The translations under genes were made by a program, and so were the position numbers. This document shows, piece by piece, positions 1 through 11,495 of a stretch of DNA of 64,000 nucleotides. How positions within the stretch are numbered: position 1 is the first letter of the stretch; each line of letters begins with the position of its first letter. Below the pieces are notes generated by a model. It ran no database searches. It was not told the origin of the DNA and saw only the letters and a program-made list of their open reading frames with translations. The DNA comes from Pyropia yezoensis (taxonomy: Eukaryota; Rhodophyta; Bangiophyceae; Bangiales; Bangiaceae), in NCBI GenBank assembly GCA_009829735.1, contig CM020619.1, positions 33,520,283-33,584,282 of the forward strand. Direction: 5' to 3'.

Positions 1-1594
1 CGTAGACGGGCGGCTAGCCACTGACTTGCGCCGCGGGTTGGCCGCGGCCGCCGCAGCGTCGGCGGCGCGCACCTCCTTGATAACCCGGTCCGCATCCTTG
101 GCAACAGACAGGAAGGGCGTCACGCCCACACCGCCAGCAACGAGCAGCACCCGCGAGTATTGGCCCGTGTGCTGGGCGGGGGCGCCAAACGGCCCACGCA
201 CGTGAATGTCCAGGTGCGTGGGCGGCGGGTTGTCCATCGAGCGGTCGCCCGACAGGTCGCCCGCAGCGGCGCGGACGTGGTCCACCAGCGCATTCGTCCA
301 GTCACCCCCCGACTTGATGAAAAACACCATGTGCTCCTCATGCGGCGCCGACGCAATGGTGAACGGGTGCCACTGGGTGCGGCTCAGCGACGGGATACGG
401 AGCTCCGCATACTGGCCAGGGGACCACGAGAAGACACGTGGCAGCGCGAGGCGTGCCACGCTCGGGGACACCATCCGCATCGCAAAGTGGTCGTCAGGCA
501 GGAGGGACACTACCCCCCGGTGCGTCTGGAGGGTGCGGAGCCCGCGGTCCAGCACGTACAGGGCCACCGGCGCGGCAATCCACTTGTACGTGTAGAGGGC
601 GCCCGCCAGCATGCCGTGGAAGATGAGGATCAGGAAGAAGACGGCGGCGGCGACCAGGTGCGTCTGGTAAAAGCGCTCAAAGTGCTTGCGCCGCACCGAC
701 GGCAGCGACGTTACAATGATGGTAGTCATGATGGTGGCGAGCACAAATCCCGTCACAGCCGCCTGCGTCCAGCCGCCAAAGCCGGCGGCCCAGCCAATGC
801 GCTGGTCCCCGGGGGTCAGACCTGCGATGAGGTGAAAAATGGCGTGAACAACCGCCGAGCCCGCAATGATGTACCCAACGGCCATGTGGGCGGCGGGCAT
901 GGCCTGGTCAAAGGGCAGGAAGATGGACAGGGGGGTGCTCCTCAGCCAGGTGAGGAGCTTGCGGCACGCCAGGAGGAAGATGAGCTGCACGTTGAAGTTG
1001 AGCGTGAAGCCAAAGCCCCGTGCAATCCTGTGTTGCGAAAGACAGAAGGGGGCACGTCAAGAGCGAGTTGAAGCAACCAGTCACACAACACGCAACACGA
1101 GTGACGCAATGACAGGAGTTTCCGTGTCAGGCCGGCCATCCGTACAATATTGCGCACACACACCGGGCCATCACGGGAGTATCTGCCTGCAACTGCCACC
1201 GCAGCTGCCAACCCAGTCGAAGCCGCAATGCACCTTGCCCTCCACACCCGCGCTCGTCCGTCCATTCCCACACCCCCACCGTCGGCAAGTCATCACGAAG
1301 GGCATTCACTAAGCGAGCGTGGCCAAGCAAGGCACCGAAAAAAAAAAAAAAAGCTAAGCAAAGAAAAACGTACGCAATGGGCCATCGCTGCCAGACATCT
1401 TCCCCGTTGGGGCCGTGGCCAAAGTGAAACTCCTTGTACGCTCCAAACCACCACACCGCCGCACTGATGAGCACGTAAACGCCAATCACCAGGTGCGTGA
1501 GGCCGTTGGCAGAGATGGCCGCCTCAGCGTGCGCTAGTCCCTTGGCCCGCGCGTCCTGGGGCAGGCGCGGCAGGGACGACGCCCTCTTGCGCAT
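1..1594 (-). CDS. NADPH oxidase (NOX/respiratory burst oxidase family), 5' part; 3' end beyond the window
   Basis: Membrane flavocytochrome that passes electrons from NADPH through FAD and two hemes to O2, producing superoxide. Two exons are read on the minus strand. Exon 1 runs 1594-1374 (ATG at 1594-1592, first residues MRKRASSLPRL) and contains the first transmembrane helix. A 346-bp intron (1373-1028) has donor GTACGT, a T-rich tract and acceptor CAG. Exon 2 runs from 1027 to the window edge. The spliced frame carries heme-ligand histidine pairs in HMAVGYIIAGSAVVH and HLVAAAVFFLILIFH, the FAD motif HPFTIASAP, a GDWT motif, and the NADPH-binding region RGPFGAP...GGVGVTPF. These match the gp91phox order. 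No EF-hands precede the first helix, unlike plant RBOH, although an unseen upstream exon could hold them. The frame is still open at base 1, so the C-terminal NADPH lobe is missing. A plain ferric reductase is less likely given the GDWT and HPFT context. Confidence 0.9.
1028..1373 (-). other. Intron of the NADPH oxidase gene
   Basis: GT-AG intron of 346 bp. The donor reads GTACGT just after the codons for WPI, and the acceptor is ACACAG. It falls inside a codon (phase 2) and restores the family-typical IARGFGF...LNFN stretch. A 14-base T run on the minus strand lies near the donor. The prediction rests on frame continuity and family motifs. Confidence 0.8.
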
Positions 1595-1740
1595 GACCCC
1601 TGCTGATCGGGAGGGGGTGTTTGACAGCCGTCCGACCTGCGACGGTAGTGGAAAAGGAATGGGGACAAGGGGAGAAGAACGGGTTGTTGGTGGTGGGGCG
1701 AGCAAGGGAAAGAGGGGACGTTGGGGCGGGACAAGGAGGG
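1595..1740 (-). promoter_or_regulatory. Pyrimidine-rich leader upstream of the NADPH oxidase ATG
   Basis: Read on the minus strand, the bases upstream of the ATG are dominated by C and T (for example TTCTCCCCTTGTCCCC and CTCTTTCCCTTGCTC). The same kind of tract precedes the other host genes here. It is probably 5' UTR or core-promoter sequence; no TATA box is evident. Confidence 0.35.
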
Positions 1741-2920
1741 GAGCAAGGCTTTGCCGCGGGCACCTTCAGCAGGAGCGAGTGGAGCGCCTCTGCCGGGCGG
1801 TGTGGGGGTCCTGGGGCACGTGCGGGGAACCAAACCCGTGCGTCGTCCCCCGACGTCTGAACGGCACGTGCCGCCCCTTTTTGTACCCGCCCGACCGGCG
1901 CGGCACTCAGTCGCACTCCGGGCAGGCGACTGGCGCTGCCGCGCGGCACGCGCCCCGCGGAAGTCTCCAGACTCGCCGGGAACGGGGGGCGCCGCGGGGG
2001 CCACGCGCGTGGCCACGCCGGCGCAGGCGCCACGAGCCGTGGCAGCCGAGTGGAGAATTCCTACGCCCTGATTGGCTGTACATATGGACGCTCCTTCACC
2101 CCTCTGACATCCGGCCTGCAACGGGAGTGGAAGAAACAGTCCACGGGACCCGGACAGATTGATCTGCCTCCCCCGCGTCTCGCCAGCCACTGATCCCTCA
2201 GCCGGCGGACGCGGGACGTCCGTGTGAGGCCCAACCAAACCCGCGGTGGAGATGCAAAAGTATGGCCAGATCGGCTTGCACACCCGGCCCTGTCCGCTTC
2301 GGGCGAGCCAGTCCATTGGCGACGTTGAGGCCGCGGCGGTGCCACTTCCAGCCGACTTGCACGCACGAGATGATGACACACGCACGAGGTACGGGGGGTG
2401 GAGGTGTTTTAGGGGGAATGTGGCGGGAGCACTGTGCTTTGGCTGTGCTACGGGCCTGAGATGCGCTGCCTGCTCCGCTTCGTGTGTCAGTGCGCGCTCA
2501 CCTCGGGCGGGGCCCTGACCGTGGGCCTTCTCGTCAAAAGCGAGGCCCGCAGACGGCCACGTTGACCTGTGCCGACACAGCATGGGCGCGTCCCCTCCAC
2601 CACCACCTCCACCTCCACGCCGTGGTGCGCCCAACGGGAGGAGGGGTGGGGTGGAGTGGTGTGGATGGGGTGCCGACACTGCCTCGGGCGGGCCGTTTGT
2701 GCAGATGGCCTTGGCAGTGGCAACCCCACAGCGCCCTGCGCCGCGGTTGGATAGGCTCGACGGCGGGCGTGCATGTCGATTGTGCGACGGTTGTAGCAAC
2801 GGTGGCGCCACAGCGCCACCGCCGCGCGAGACAAAACGGAACGGGCGGCGGAGACGTGCCGCAAAACGGTGGGAGGGGGCGAAGAAGAGCGGCGCGAGGG
2901 GATGCCTGTGGCTGCCGGCC

Positions 2921-3060
2921 TCTTCGCCATTCGGATTCCTGTTGGTGCCGCCCTCTTGGCCGTACATGGCTTGGCCCCAGTGGCTGCCCCAATCTTGGCC
3001 GTACGCGGCTCGGCCCCTGTGGTTGCCGCGCTCTTGGTCATACGTGGAGTGGCCCGCGAC
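2921..3060. repeat. Imperfect 39-bp tandem repeat, about three units
   Basis: Units beginning TCTTGGCCGTAC start at 2954 and 2993, with a diverged third at 3032 and a shorter related unit at 2921. On the minus strand the units read as repeated YGQ-type peptides (YGQDWGSHWGQ-like) inside a long open frame. Whether that frame is expressed is unknown. Confidence 0.55.
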
Positions 3061-4179
3061 CGCCCGTGCGAGCATGGGGCCCGGCAATGGCGATGGAGGC
3101 GTCAAGGGCTGCGGGGGGCAAGCTGCTGGGAGAGGACCGTGCGTCATTCGTATGATGAGCAGCAGTACATACCCATGGCCCTCGGGATGGGGGCGTTCCG
3201 CCTCCCCTCACCTTCGGGGGCAGTGGGGTAGGTGGAAAATGAAGAGAAGGGGGGGTGCTCTCTATGAAGGTTGTGGATGCTGCCATTCAATGGCAGACGG
3301 GAGGACGCGCCGGACGGCTGCAGGCTGGACGGCGAGCTCATGCCCAGCTGTCGCGGCGGTGGGGATGGGGACGAGTTGAACAGCTCAGGTTTGCCGTCAA
3401 ATTCTGTCAGGTGTGTCTCCGAAAGGGAACATTTCACGCACCTGTGCAGAACACCACCAGCACGAGAAATTGTTTTGCCCGGTGGCTGAGGTCACCTGAA
3501 TTGCGACGTGAGCAAGGAATTGATTCAAGGGGCCGTGCCCCACGTCGAGTCATCGTCGTGGTGTCACACGGCGGTCCCCCCGTCATGCATGATGCATTGC
3601 GGCGCCTGCTTCCAAGGCATGACTCGACACGAGGCCGACTGCAGTATTGCCAGTGCCCTTCAGCTCCCCACCACTATTGTAGTGCTGGAAGGGCATCACA
3701 CTCGTGCTGCAGTCCCGGGACGGGGATCCCCGCCCGCGCCTCGATGGCTTGGAAAGGGTCTGGCGACCTGCTACCCCCCGCCGGCCCCGCGTTCTCCTCT
3801 TGACCAGAGGCGGCCGCCGCCCACGTCTTGGGCGCACCGTCCCCCGTGTTGCCCGACGTGGGCTTGTATGGGCCCGCGCTCGGTCAACGACGGTTACGGC
3901 GCGGGCGGAGCGCCCCGTTCGGTACAACTGATCCGTCCTGTCGAGGATTGGGGGTTGGCGAAAGCGCTGCCACGCTTTCCTGCTCCCCGGCCAGAGCCAG
4001 CGACGGACCACGCGGGTATCACCGTGACATCGAGCACGGCGCCTCGCAGTATGTACTATTCCTCACATTTGTGCACGTATGTAGAACTGGACCCAATTAG
4101 AGGGATTTCCCCCTTTCTCCCTCCGTTCCGCCCCCACCCTGCAGCGTCGTCTCTTCCGTCTGGTGCCCCCCCCTCAACA

Positions 4180-4674
4180 CCAGCAGAGGGGGTGGGGCTG
4201 GCAAGGGCCACGTCGCCGCCACTGCCGCCACCGCCGCTCACCAGGAGGACACTGCTGGGACGGCGGGTACGCGCGCGGGCAGGTTCGGGTAGTGGCGGCG
4301 GTAGCCCCTGCCGCTCAAGTGAGGAGAAGGCGGGAGACCCGAAGGAGGGGGACGGCATGGAGGGCGGGGAGGCCGTCGGCTGGCGGATCCCCCGTCGCCA
4401 CTTGTAGTATCGATACGCATCTGACATGCGTCGCTCCCTTTCTCTCGGGACGGAACTGGTCGGGGCAGTGGGCCGTGACGGCCTCCCCGCCCTCCATGCC
4501 GTCCCCCTCCTTCGGGCCTCCCGCCTTCTCCTCACTTGAGCGGCAGGGGCTACCGCCGCCACTACCCGAACCTGCCCGCGCGCGTACCCGCCGTCCCAGC
4601 AGTGTCCTCCTGGTGAGCGGCGGTGGCGGCAGTGGCGGCGACGCGGCCCGTGCAAGCCCCACCCCCTCTGCTGG
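4180..4674. repeat. Long foldback: 198/197-bp inverted repeat with 100-bp spacer
   Basis: The left arm 4180-4377 (starting CCAGCAGAGGGGGTGG) is the reverse complement of the right arm 4478-4674 (ending CCACCCCCTCTGCTGG), with only a few mismatches and one length difference. The spacer 4378-4477 is unrelated to the arms. A transcript would fold into a near-perfect hairpin of almost 200 bp. No target-site duplication or transposon end was recognised. Confidence 0.9.
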
Positions 4675-5248
4675 CGCCCGGGCGCCCCTGGCAAACCCCA
4701 CGCCCGCCACTACCGCCCCCGCCCACCTCGCCACAGATGCCCCCACCACTACCGTTGCCGTCACCGTCGCCCCATCCCTTCCGCCCCCGCCCGGCCAGGC
4801 GGTCCCACCCCTCCCACAGGGGGTCCACTGCCGTCGGCACCGCCTCGCCGCGCCCCGCGCGGCGCCGCCCTGCGCTGGGGCGGTGGCGGGGGCGGAGGGC
4901 CCCTGCCCCCACCGGTGCACCGCCCATCGCCGCCCGCGTCCTCAAGCACCGTCCCGCGCTCCCCCCCCCCCCTCCCTTGCAGACTCACCCCTCTCGCGTC
5001 CCGCATGTGCACCATCGACCACCGTCGCTGGGTGCGTTTGGGCAAACGAAAAAAATAGGGCGGAGAGGAAAGGACCAAGCCCCCACGCGGAGTCGGGCGG
5101 AGAAGCCAAATCCCACCCCCCCCAAAGAGGACGGGACAGCCCCACACAGCGTGTCTCTTGGATTTCAAAGGCTGTGGCCCAGTCGGCCCGCCCGGGGGCC
5201 CCCCCCCCCGCCCTCCCTCGACCACGCGCCACACCTCAATCCCGGTAC

Positions 5249-5940
5249 CAGGGTTGCGTCGTTACATCCGAATCACTCCACAGTTCGGCGAATACGGCGT
5301 AATTCGGATTTCCGAGTCCGAACGCAGTTCGGATAGACTTACATACAAATAAATACGTTTCCAAGAACTCTACGGACAATAACCCACCAAGAGCTGGGAG
5401 ATGGCTCCCCACTGGCTCCGTACTGTACAACCTTTGCTCAGGAGCTCTCAACAGACAGAGGCGGAGCTGTCTTCTAATGATTTGAGCGAGTAGGCACTTT
5501 CGCGGAAGGCTGCAATCAGCTCACTGGTTGCCGCCGCGGGCGCCGCCCTACGATGACTGACCCTTGGCACCTTAACAACGTGTCCCACGCTCGTTGATCT
5601 GGCGGCTCTGACAGGTCCTCGAAACGGTCAGGCAGTGCATCAGGTGCTGTCACCGTGCTGCTGGTGCATAAGCTCCCCCCCCTCCACACCCTCGCACCTT
5701 CCAAGAGCGCGCTTCCCTACGCGGAGCCTGATGCTTGTTCACGGCCGTGAGCGCGGACACCTCACCACGCATTGCAAGACCAGTCATGCCACTTCTGTCA
5801 AGTATTCTTACACGTGTCAAATTGGTCGCCACGTGTTCTCATTGCGTGTGTCGTTTGGGTGGAACGCTTCCAGAGTTCGGGCGAATCCACCGTATTCGCG
5901 AACCCGATTCCGAATCCGAATCGACCCCCCACCAACCCTG
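5249..5940. mobile_element. Non-autonomous hAT element (MITE), 692 bp
   Basis: It begins CAGGGTTG and ends CAACCCTG, an 8-bp perfect terminal inverted repeat. It is flanked by a perfect 8-bp target duplication CCCGGTAC at 5241-5248 and 5941-5948, the length hAT transposases make. Inside both ends lie clusters of TTCGGA/CGAATC, typical of hAT subterminal transposase-binding repeats. There is no transposase ORF. The perfect duplication suggests a fairly young insertion. The hAT element at 38420 has a similar outer sequence (CAGGGTAGG), so a related transposase could have moved this copy. Confidence 0.88.
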
Positions 5941-5948
5941 CCCGGTAC

Positions 5949-6671
5949 CTATCGATCCCGGCCGTGGCCAATCCGCCACCCGCTGGAGGCGTCGGCTGTC
6001 TATGAACAGCAGTCAGGCGCGGATGGGGTGGGAGGGCGCGCCCCGACCGCCGACGCCGCCACGTGGAAGGGGGGGAATCGTCTCGAATCCGCTCTCGCCC
6101 GCCAGCCCTCCCGCCGCGCGCGCGCCTCGGCGGGACGCGGGAGGGGCGCCAGCTGTCTGCCTGCCGCTGGCCAGCTAGGGCTTTTCGCGCCCCTCGCCCT
6201 GGTTGGTTGGCCACCCACGCCACTGGTCGGCGAGGCATCCCTGCCCCCCCCCCCCGACACTCACCCGCCGCGCGTCCCCCTGTTCCCCGCCCGCGGTGGT
6301 ATATGCGTCATCTCGCCCGCCGCTGCCGCTTGCCGCTGCCGCCGCCGTTGCCTGCGCCGCCGCCGCTGCCGGGGGCGCGGATGAAGCCGCCGCCGCGGGC
6401 GCCCCCCCTGTCGCTCTCTTGACGCACGAGCCGCGGGCCTCTCCCCCCTCCTCCTTGTCATCCCCCCCACGCTGTCTCCTCTCATCTCCTCCTCCCCTCC
6501 CGTGTACCCCTGCCCCCCGTCCGTCCCGTGTTTTTCTTTTTTCTTTTATCTCTTTCTTTCTCTTGTGCTCCGCCCCGTGGTTATCGCCTCGTTTTTTCTC
6601 TCACGGGCGGGCGGGCGGGCGGGCTGGTGTGTTTGGGAGCGGCGGGCGGGGGCGTGTGGGGTGGGGGGGGC
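5949..6671 (+). promoter_or_regulatory. Upstream region of the ACT-PH-kinase gene, with a strong pyrimidine tract
   Basis: No gene is recognised here. From about 6420 to 6560 the plus strand is almost purely C and T, ending in a T-rich run (CTTTTTTCTTTTATCTCTTT), then reaching the first ATG at 6672. This is probably promoter plus 5' UTR. A GCGG(GC)n microsatellite lies near 6606-6625. Confidence 0.4.
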
Positions 6672-9600
6672 ATGAGCCACCGGGGAGAAGACGGCCGCCG
6701 CCGCCGCCGGGCGGCGCAGCAGCACCCCCACCCCGCGTCGGCGGGCCACGGCGGTGCAGAGGAGGATGAGGAGCAGGAGGAAGATGGGGGTGGCGGTGGG
6801 GGCGGCGGCGTTGGGGGCGGCGGAGGGGCAGGACGCGCCGCGTCGCGGGGCTCTGGCGGTAGCCGGCCGGGAGGGGGGGCAGGGGGGGGGGGACACCGGG
6901 GGGGGGGGGCGGAGGGGGGCACACCAGCAGCGGCAACCGCCGTCGACATGGGCGGTCGGGCGGGGGGAGCGGCGGCGGCGTTGGTGGTGGGGCTGGCGGC
7001 GGCAGCGGTGCTAGCGGCGGCGGTGGTGGGGGTGGCGTCGGCGGTGGCGGCGGCGGCGGGGCGGCCGCACCCTCGGGGGGTGGCAGTGGCACCGCCGCCT
7101 CCGGCGCGGCGCGGGGCAGTAACCGCCGACGGCGGACGTCTGAGCCGCCGCCGCAACAACAGCAGCAGCAGCACCCACAGCAGTACCCACAGGTGCACCT
7201 GCAACACCCTCAGCAGCAGCACCCGCAACACCCGCTGCTGCAGCAGCAGCAGCAGCCCCTCTACCACAACCAACACCATCAGCAGCAGCTGCTGCCGCCC
7301 GGGCACCCGGGCGCTCCCCCGGCTCTGGCAGGCGCGCCCTACCCGCCGCCGCCTCTCCCCCCACAGCAGCAGCAGGCGCCCTATGGCGTGCGGCTGCCAT
7401 CGTCCTCTGCCTACCCGCACCAGCCCCGCCATGCGACGGCACAACAGCAGCAGCAGCAGCAGCAGCCCTACTCTCTGTTGCCACCACCACCGCCGCCGCC
7501 CTACCACGCTCCAGGCTCAGCGGCGGCGGTGGCAGCGGCGGCGGCGGCGGCGGCGGGGCAGCAGCCGTATGGGGGGATGGCGGGGAGCCCGCCCATCGGC
7601 GTGGGCGGTCAGCCACCCCCGATGTCCCTATCGCCGCCGATGGATGAGGCGGCGGGGGAGGGGCAAGCTGGGTATGTTGGGGGGAGAGGGGGTGGGGGAA
7701 GAACGAGAGGAAGAGGGGGGTGTGCTTGCTCTCGATGTGCTCTGTGTGGGGGCATGGCCAGGCTGGCGGACGAGTCGGGGGGGTGGCTCCTCGCGGGTTA
7801 TGAGGCGGGCGCATGGGGGTTGAGGCGGGGGTGGTGCCGGGCGGTGATCTGTGCGCGCGCGGCGTGTGGACGCTAACATGGGTATCTGTTGTTCGCTTCG
7901 CTGCTGTGGATGACCTCCTGTGGGTGTGCCTGTTGGCATCGACCGTCACGGGGATGCGGGGTGCTGCCGCTGCTGTTCCCCGTCCCCGCGTTGCCCTGCA
8001 GGCACCCTGTGCAATGGGGATACCAGATGCCTGCCGAAGTAACGCTCCAGCACTATCACCTGTGGCGTGAGTCGATTGCCTCTGCGCGCCCCGTGGTGGA
8101 GCTTCAGTGCGGCATTGAGCCAGAGGACACTTCTTGCGTGCTCACCGTCATTGGGCGCGAGCGGCGGGGCCTGCTGGCCGACATGACCGCCCTGCTGACG
8201 GAGCTGGGCCTCAACGTCATCTCGGGCAAAATCTTCACGCTGCCCAACGACTCGATTATGGACATCTTCCAGCTGGACGACCCGCAGAGCGTGCTCGCCA
8301 CCGATGAGTCCGCGACGGCCGTCTACGAGTCGCTCTACCAAATGGTAGAGGGCGCGGTGACGCGCGACGCGCCACGACGGTCGGCGGCCGTTGGCCCGGG
8401 CGATGACCTTGGCGGCTCGGACGAGGACGACGGTTCGCCGCGGCCTGACGCGGGTGCGACGGCGGCGACCGCCGCGGAGGCGACGTCGACGACGTCAACG
8501 GCGGAGACAACGCCAGCCGTGTCGGCCGAGAATTTGGCTGCGGCGCTGCCCCGGTCGTTGACGGCGGCAGCGACGGCGGCGGCGGCAGCGTCAGCGACGC
8601 CATCGTCGCCCGTCGTGCACTCGCTTGGGATGGGCGCGCTCGGCGCACGACGCCTCAACTTGACGCCCATTGGCAGTGAAGGCTCTCTCGACCGGCTAGA
8701 CGCGATACTAGGGGGGGGCGCCTCCCCTGGCGCCGCTGGCCCTGGCGGCGGCACCACCCGGGCAGTGCAGTCGGCACTACGGCGTGACGGCCTGTCGGGT
8801 GGGATGGTTCGGTCTTTTTCCAACATTGCCGTCGCAGACCTCGAGGAGCGCACTGCCGCCGAGGCGTTCCGCCGCGACCGCATGGCGGACATTAGCTCGC
8901 TCACCCACGGGGCGCGGCTCTACCTCTACTCTCGCTCCCCGCTGGCCCGCCGCCGCGTCCGGGCGCACGTGTCGGCCGATATGAATACGTTGCTGTGGGC
9001 TCTCGCTTCGCGCAGCGGCGAGCACAGCGGCTCGGACGATGACATGTTGGCAACGGGGCCCGGCGCGTCAGGTGAGGGGGGAGAGGGCGGGAGGGGGGGG
9101 GGGATGGACGCTGTCATGTCCCCCCGGCGGCTTGAGGTGGTGGACCTCCGCGTGTCGGTGGGTGTTCTGTACGGGGTGCACTCCAAGCTGCTGACCAAGG
9201 CGGCCGCGGCGGGGGTGCTGGCCGACCCGCCATGGCGGTGCTTCTCCCTCGTTGTCAGCTCGTCTATTATCGCTCCCGCCGTCCGGCGGACGCCGTCGTC
9301 GCGCATGCGCGCGACGCCGGCGGCGGCGCCGGGGGCGGGGCAGGGGGTCTCGTCGATGGGGCGGGCGGAGATTGGGACGTTTAGCAGTGACGACCAGATT
9401 GTGTCTGGTGGCGGGGGCTCTGCTGCCGGCCGCGACTTCAACGTCGGCGGCGACGGTGGTGGTGGAGATGGCGGCGGGGTGCGGCCGTCGGCCAGTGGCG
9501 GTGGCCGCGACGACAGTCCTGGCGAAGACAGCGGTAGCGAGTCGGACGCTCTGTCGGGGGTGCTGAACCGCGGCCGCACGCGGACTCTGGACTTTGCGGT

Positions 9601-11056
9601 GCAAGCCGATGACGATGCGCGGGTGTGGGTCCTGGGTCTCCAGTCCCTGTGCAAAGGCCCCCGGTCGCTGTGCCCTGCGGAGCCCTACTCGTGGGAATCT
9701 CTCCTCCGGGCGTCAGGTAAGATGAAGCTGCGGGCGGCGGCACACAAGGCGGGCTTCACCCTCCGCGCATTCATCCTGCTGCGGGTGAGGAAGGAAGGGG
9801 AAAAGCGGGAGGCGGTGGACGCGCAGGACCATGGCGAGTCGCGCCGCCGCGCGGCCTTGGCGAGTCTCCAGGAGCTCCGAGCGGCAGAGACGCTGGAGGT
9901 GGCCACCACCGAGGTGACCCGCCTGCGCGCCGAGATCCGCGATGCCTCACTCCGCGAGGTGGTGCTCACCCAAAAGCTCAAGTCAGTACAGACTGCCTGG
10001 GAAGTGGACTTCGACGAGATGACGCTCGGTGAGTGCATTGGCCGCGGTGCCTTTTCCGAGATGCGCCGCGCCGAGTGGCGTGGCACCCCCGTCGCGTGCA
10101 AGGTCCTCCGCATCACGGGGGCGGGGGACAGCGCGGGTGGCGGTGGCGTCAGCGGTGGCGGTGTCGGCGGCGGTGGCGGCGGTGGTGAGAGCTCTGTCCG
10201 CGAGTTCCACGACGAGGTGACGACGCTGTCCAAACTCCGGCATCCTAATATTGTGCTCTTTATGGGGGCGTGCGTGCGGCCGCCGCGGATGTGCATCATC
10301 ACCGAGTTTTGCCACGGTGGCAACGTGTACGGGGCGCTGCGCAAACCGTCGTGGCGGCAGCGTCTGTCGGACAAAGACCTCATCCACCTGGCGCGCGACG
10401 CGGCCCGCGGGATGCTGTGCCTCCACTCATCCAACATCATCCATCGGGATCTCAAGTCCCAAAACCTGCTGCTGGACAAGCCGGTCGACACGGGCCGGCC
10501 GACCATCAAGGTCGCGGACTTTGGGCTGTCCCGCACGCTGGCCGGTTCGTCGGGCTCCTCCGAGGGCGTCATGACATCCGAGACTGGCACGTACCGGTGG
10601 ATGGCGTCTGAGGTGATCCGCCACGAGCCCTACTCGGAAAAGGTGGACGTGTACTCGTTCGGGGTGACGCTGTGGGAGTTTTTCACATGTGAGATCCCGT
10701 TTGCGGACATGACGCCCATCCAGGCGGCGTTTGCTGTGGCGGATAAGGGCATGCGCCCGACGGCCGTCTCTGAGGCGGCGCGTTCGCACAAGATCCCCCG
10801 CGCGTGGGCCGTGCTGATTGACCGGTGCTGGTCCGAGGCGGCCGACGTGCGGCCGTCCTTCTCCGACGTTATCACCATCCTCAACGAGATGCAGGCGCTG
10901 CCGACGCTGGACCTGGTGCCCTCATTTTTTCGCCGCGGCACCACCGCCTCGGCGCAGTCGTCGGCGTCATCGGCGGCGGCCGCGTCAACTGCCGCCGCCG
11001 CGCGGCTTGCTGCCGTGGCCGACGCGGCGTCGCGGCTCCCCGGCTCCAGCCGCTAG
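6672..11056 (+). CDS. ACT-PH-TKL protein kinase (Raf-like, related to plant STY8/17/46 kinases)
   Basis: Cytosolic Ser/Thr/Tyr kinase. The secure part is 8002-11056. It holds an ACT domain (about 8131-8280: SCVLTVIGRERRGLLADMT), a Ser/Ala-rich linker, and a PH-like domain split by low-complexity inserts (about 8905-9650: GARLYLYSR...WRCFSLVV...TLDFAVQADDDARVWVLGL). A coiled coil follows (about 9830-9990), then the kinase domain (about 9999-10920) with glycine loop GRGAF, lysine of VACK (10100), HRDLKSQN (Asp at 10448), DFG (10517) and GTYRWMASEV. A Gly-rich insert follows the VACK strand. The amino end is probably exon 1 (6672-7671), Gly-rich then polyQ, joined by a 330-bp GT-AG intron (7672-8001; GTATGT, pyrimidine tract, CTGCAG) that keeps the polyQ frame. 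Upstream of about 6940 the frame changes across poly-G runs, so the true start is uncertain; ATG 8029 is an alternative. Confidence 0.88.
7153..7560 (+). repeat. CAG/CAA trinucleotide tracts encoding polyQ, then GCG polyA
   Basis: Interrupted CAG and CAA runs (7153-7460) read as Gln-rich sequence with His and Pro, followed by a GGC/GCG run near 7520-7557 reading as polyAla. They lie in the putative first exon of the kinase gene. Length variation between individuals would be expected. Confidence 0.8.
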
Positions 11057-11495
11057 GGTGGGGTGGGGTTTCTCTCCAACACACACACCGGCTAGGTAGG
11101 GGGGTCTTTGGATGGGGACGGTGAGGGCTCATGGGGAGGTCCGATTGACTGAGTGGATAGGGGGGGAGGGGTAGGGATCGCTGGGGCGGTTGGAGGGGGG
11201 GCGGGGTGGCGGTAAGTTTTGGTGAGGGACTGCCAAGAGGAGGGGGGCCCAAGCGGAGCCAAGACGTGGTCGTGTTTCTGTTTTCGTGCTGCTTGGGGGT
11301 CGCCTGACCGTGGGAGTGCACTCTTGCCGCTGCGCGTCTCTGCGGCTGCGTGGCGGGGCTGGTCGCGATGGCCGCCCGTGGGATGTGTATCTCTCGTCTT
11401 GTTTCTCTATTTTTATGCGCCGGCACCTCATTTTTGTCGTTCTGGCACACCTGCGCCCACGCCGCGCGCCACCCCACGCCCCTCGCGGCGGTGCC
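11057..11495. other. Intergenic region between the convergent kinase and RRP8 genes
   Basis: This is 439 bp between two convergent stop codons. It is G-rich for its first 180 bases. No gene or clear poly(A) signal is seen. Confidence 0.5.

Larger units (their letters stand above)
1741..5240. other. Gene-poor stretch, no gene recognised
   Basis: Several frames stay open for hundreds of codons on both strands, including one of 537 codons on the minus strand ending at 1534. None shows a known domain, and the composition is that of GC-rich non-coding DNA. The stretch holds a 39-bp imperfect tandem repeat (2921-3060) and a long foldback (4180-4674), listed separately. Confidence 0.5.

Noticed and set aside
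160-1071. Plus-strand open frame of 303 codons
   Set aside because: It lies exactly opposite NADPH oxidase exon 2, whose frame has clear domain motifs; this is a GC-rich coding shadow.
1534-3147. Minus-strand open frame of 537 codons
   Set aside because: It overlaps NADPH oxidase exon 1 in another frame and shows no domain; only its tandem repeat was kept as an observation.
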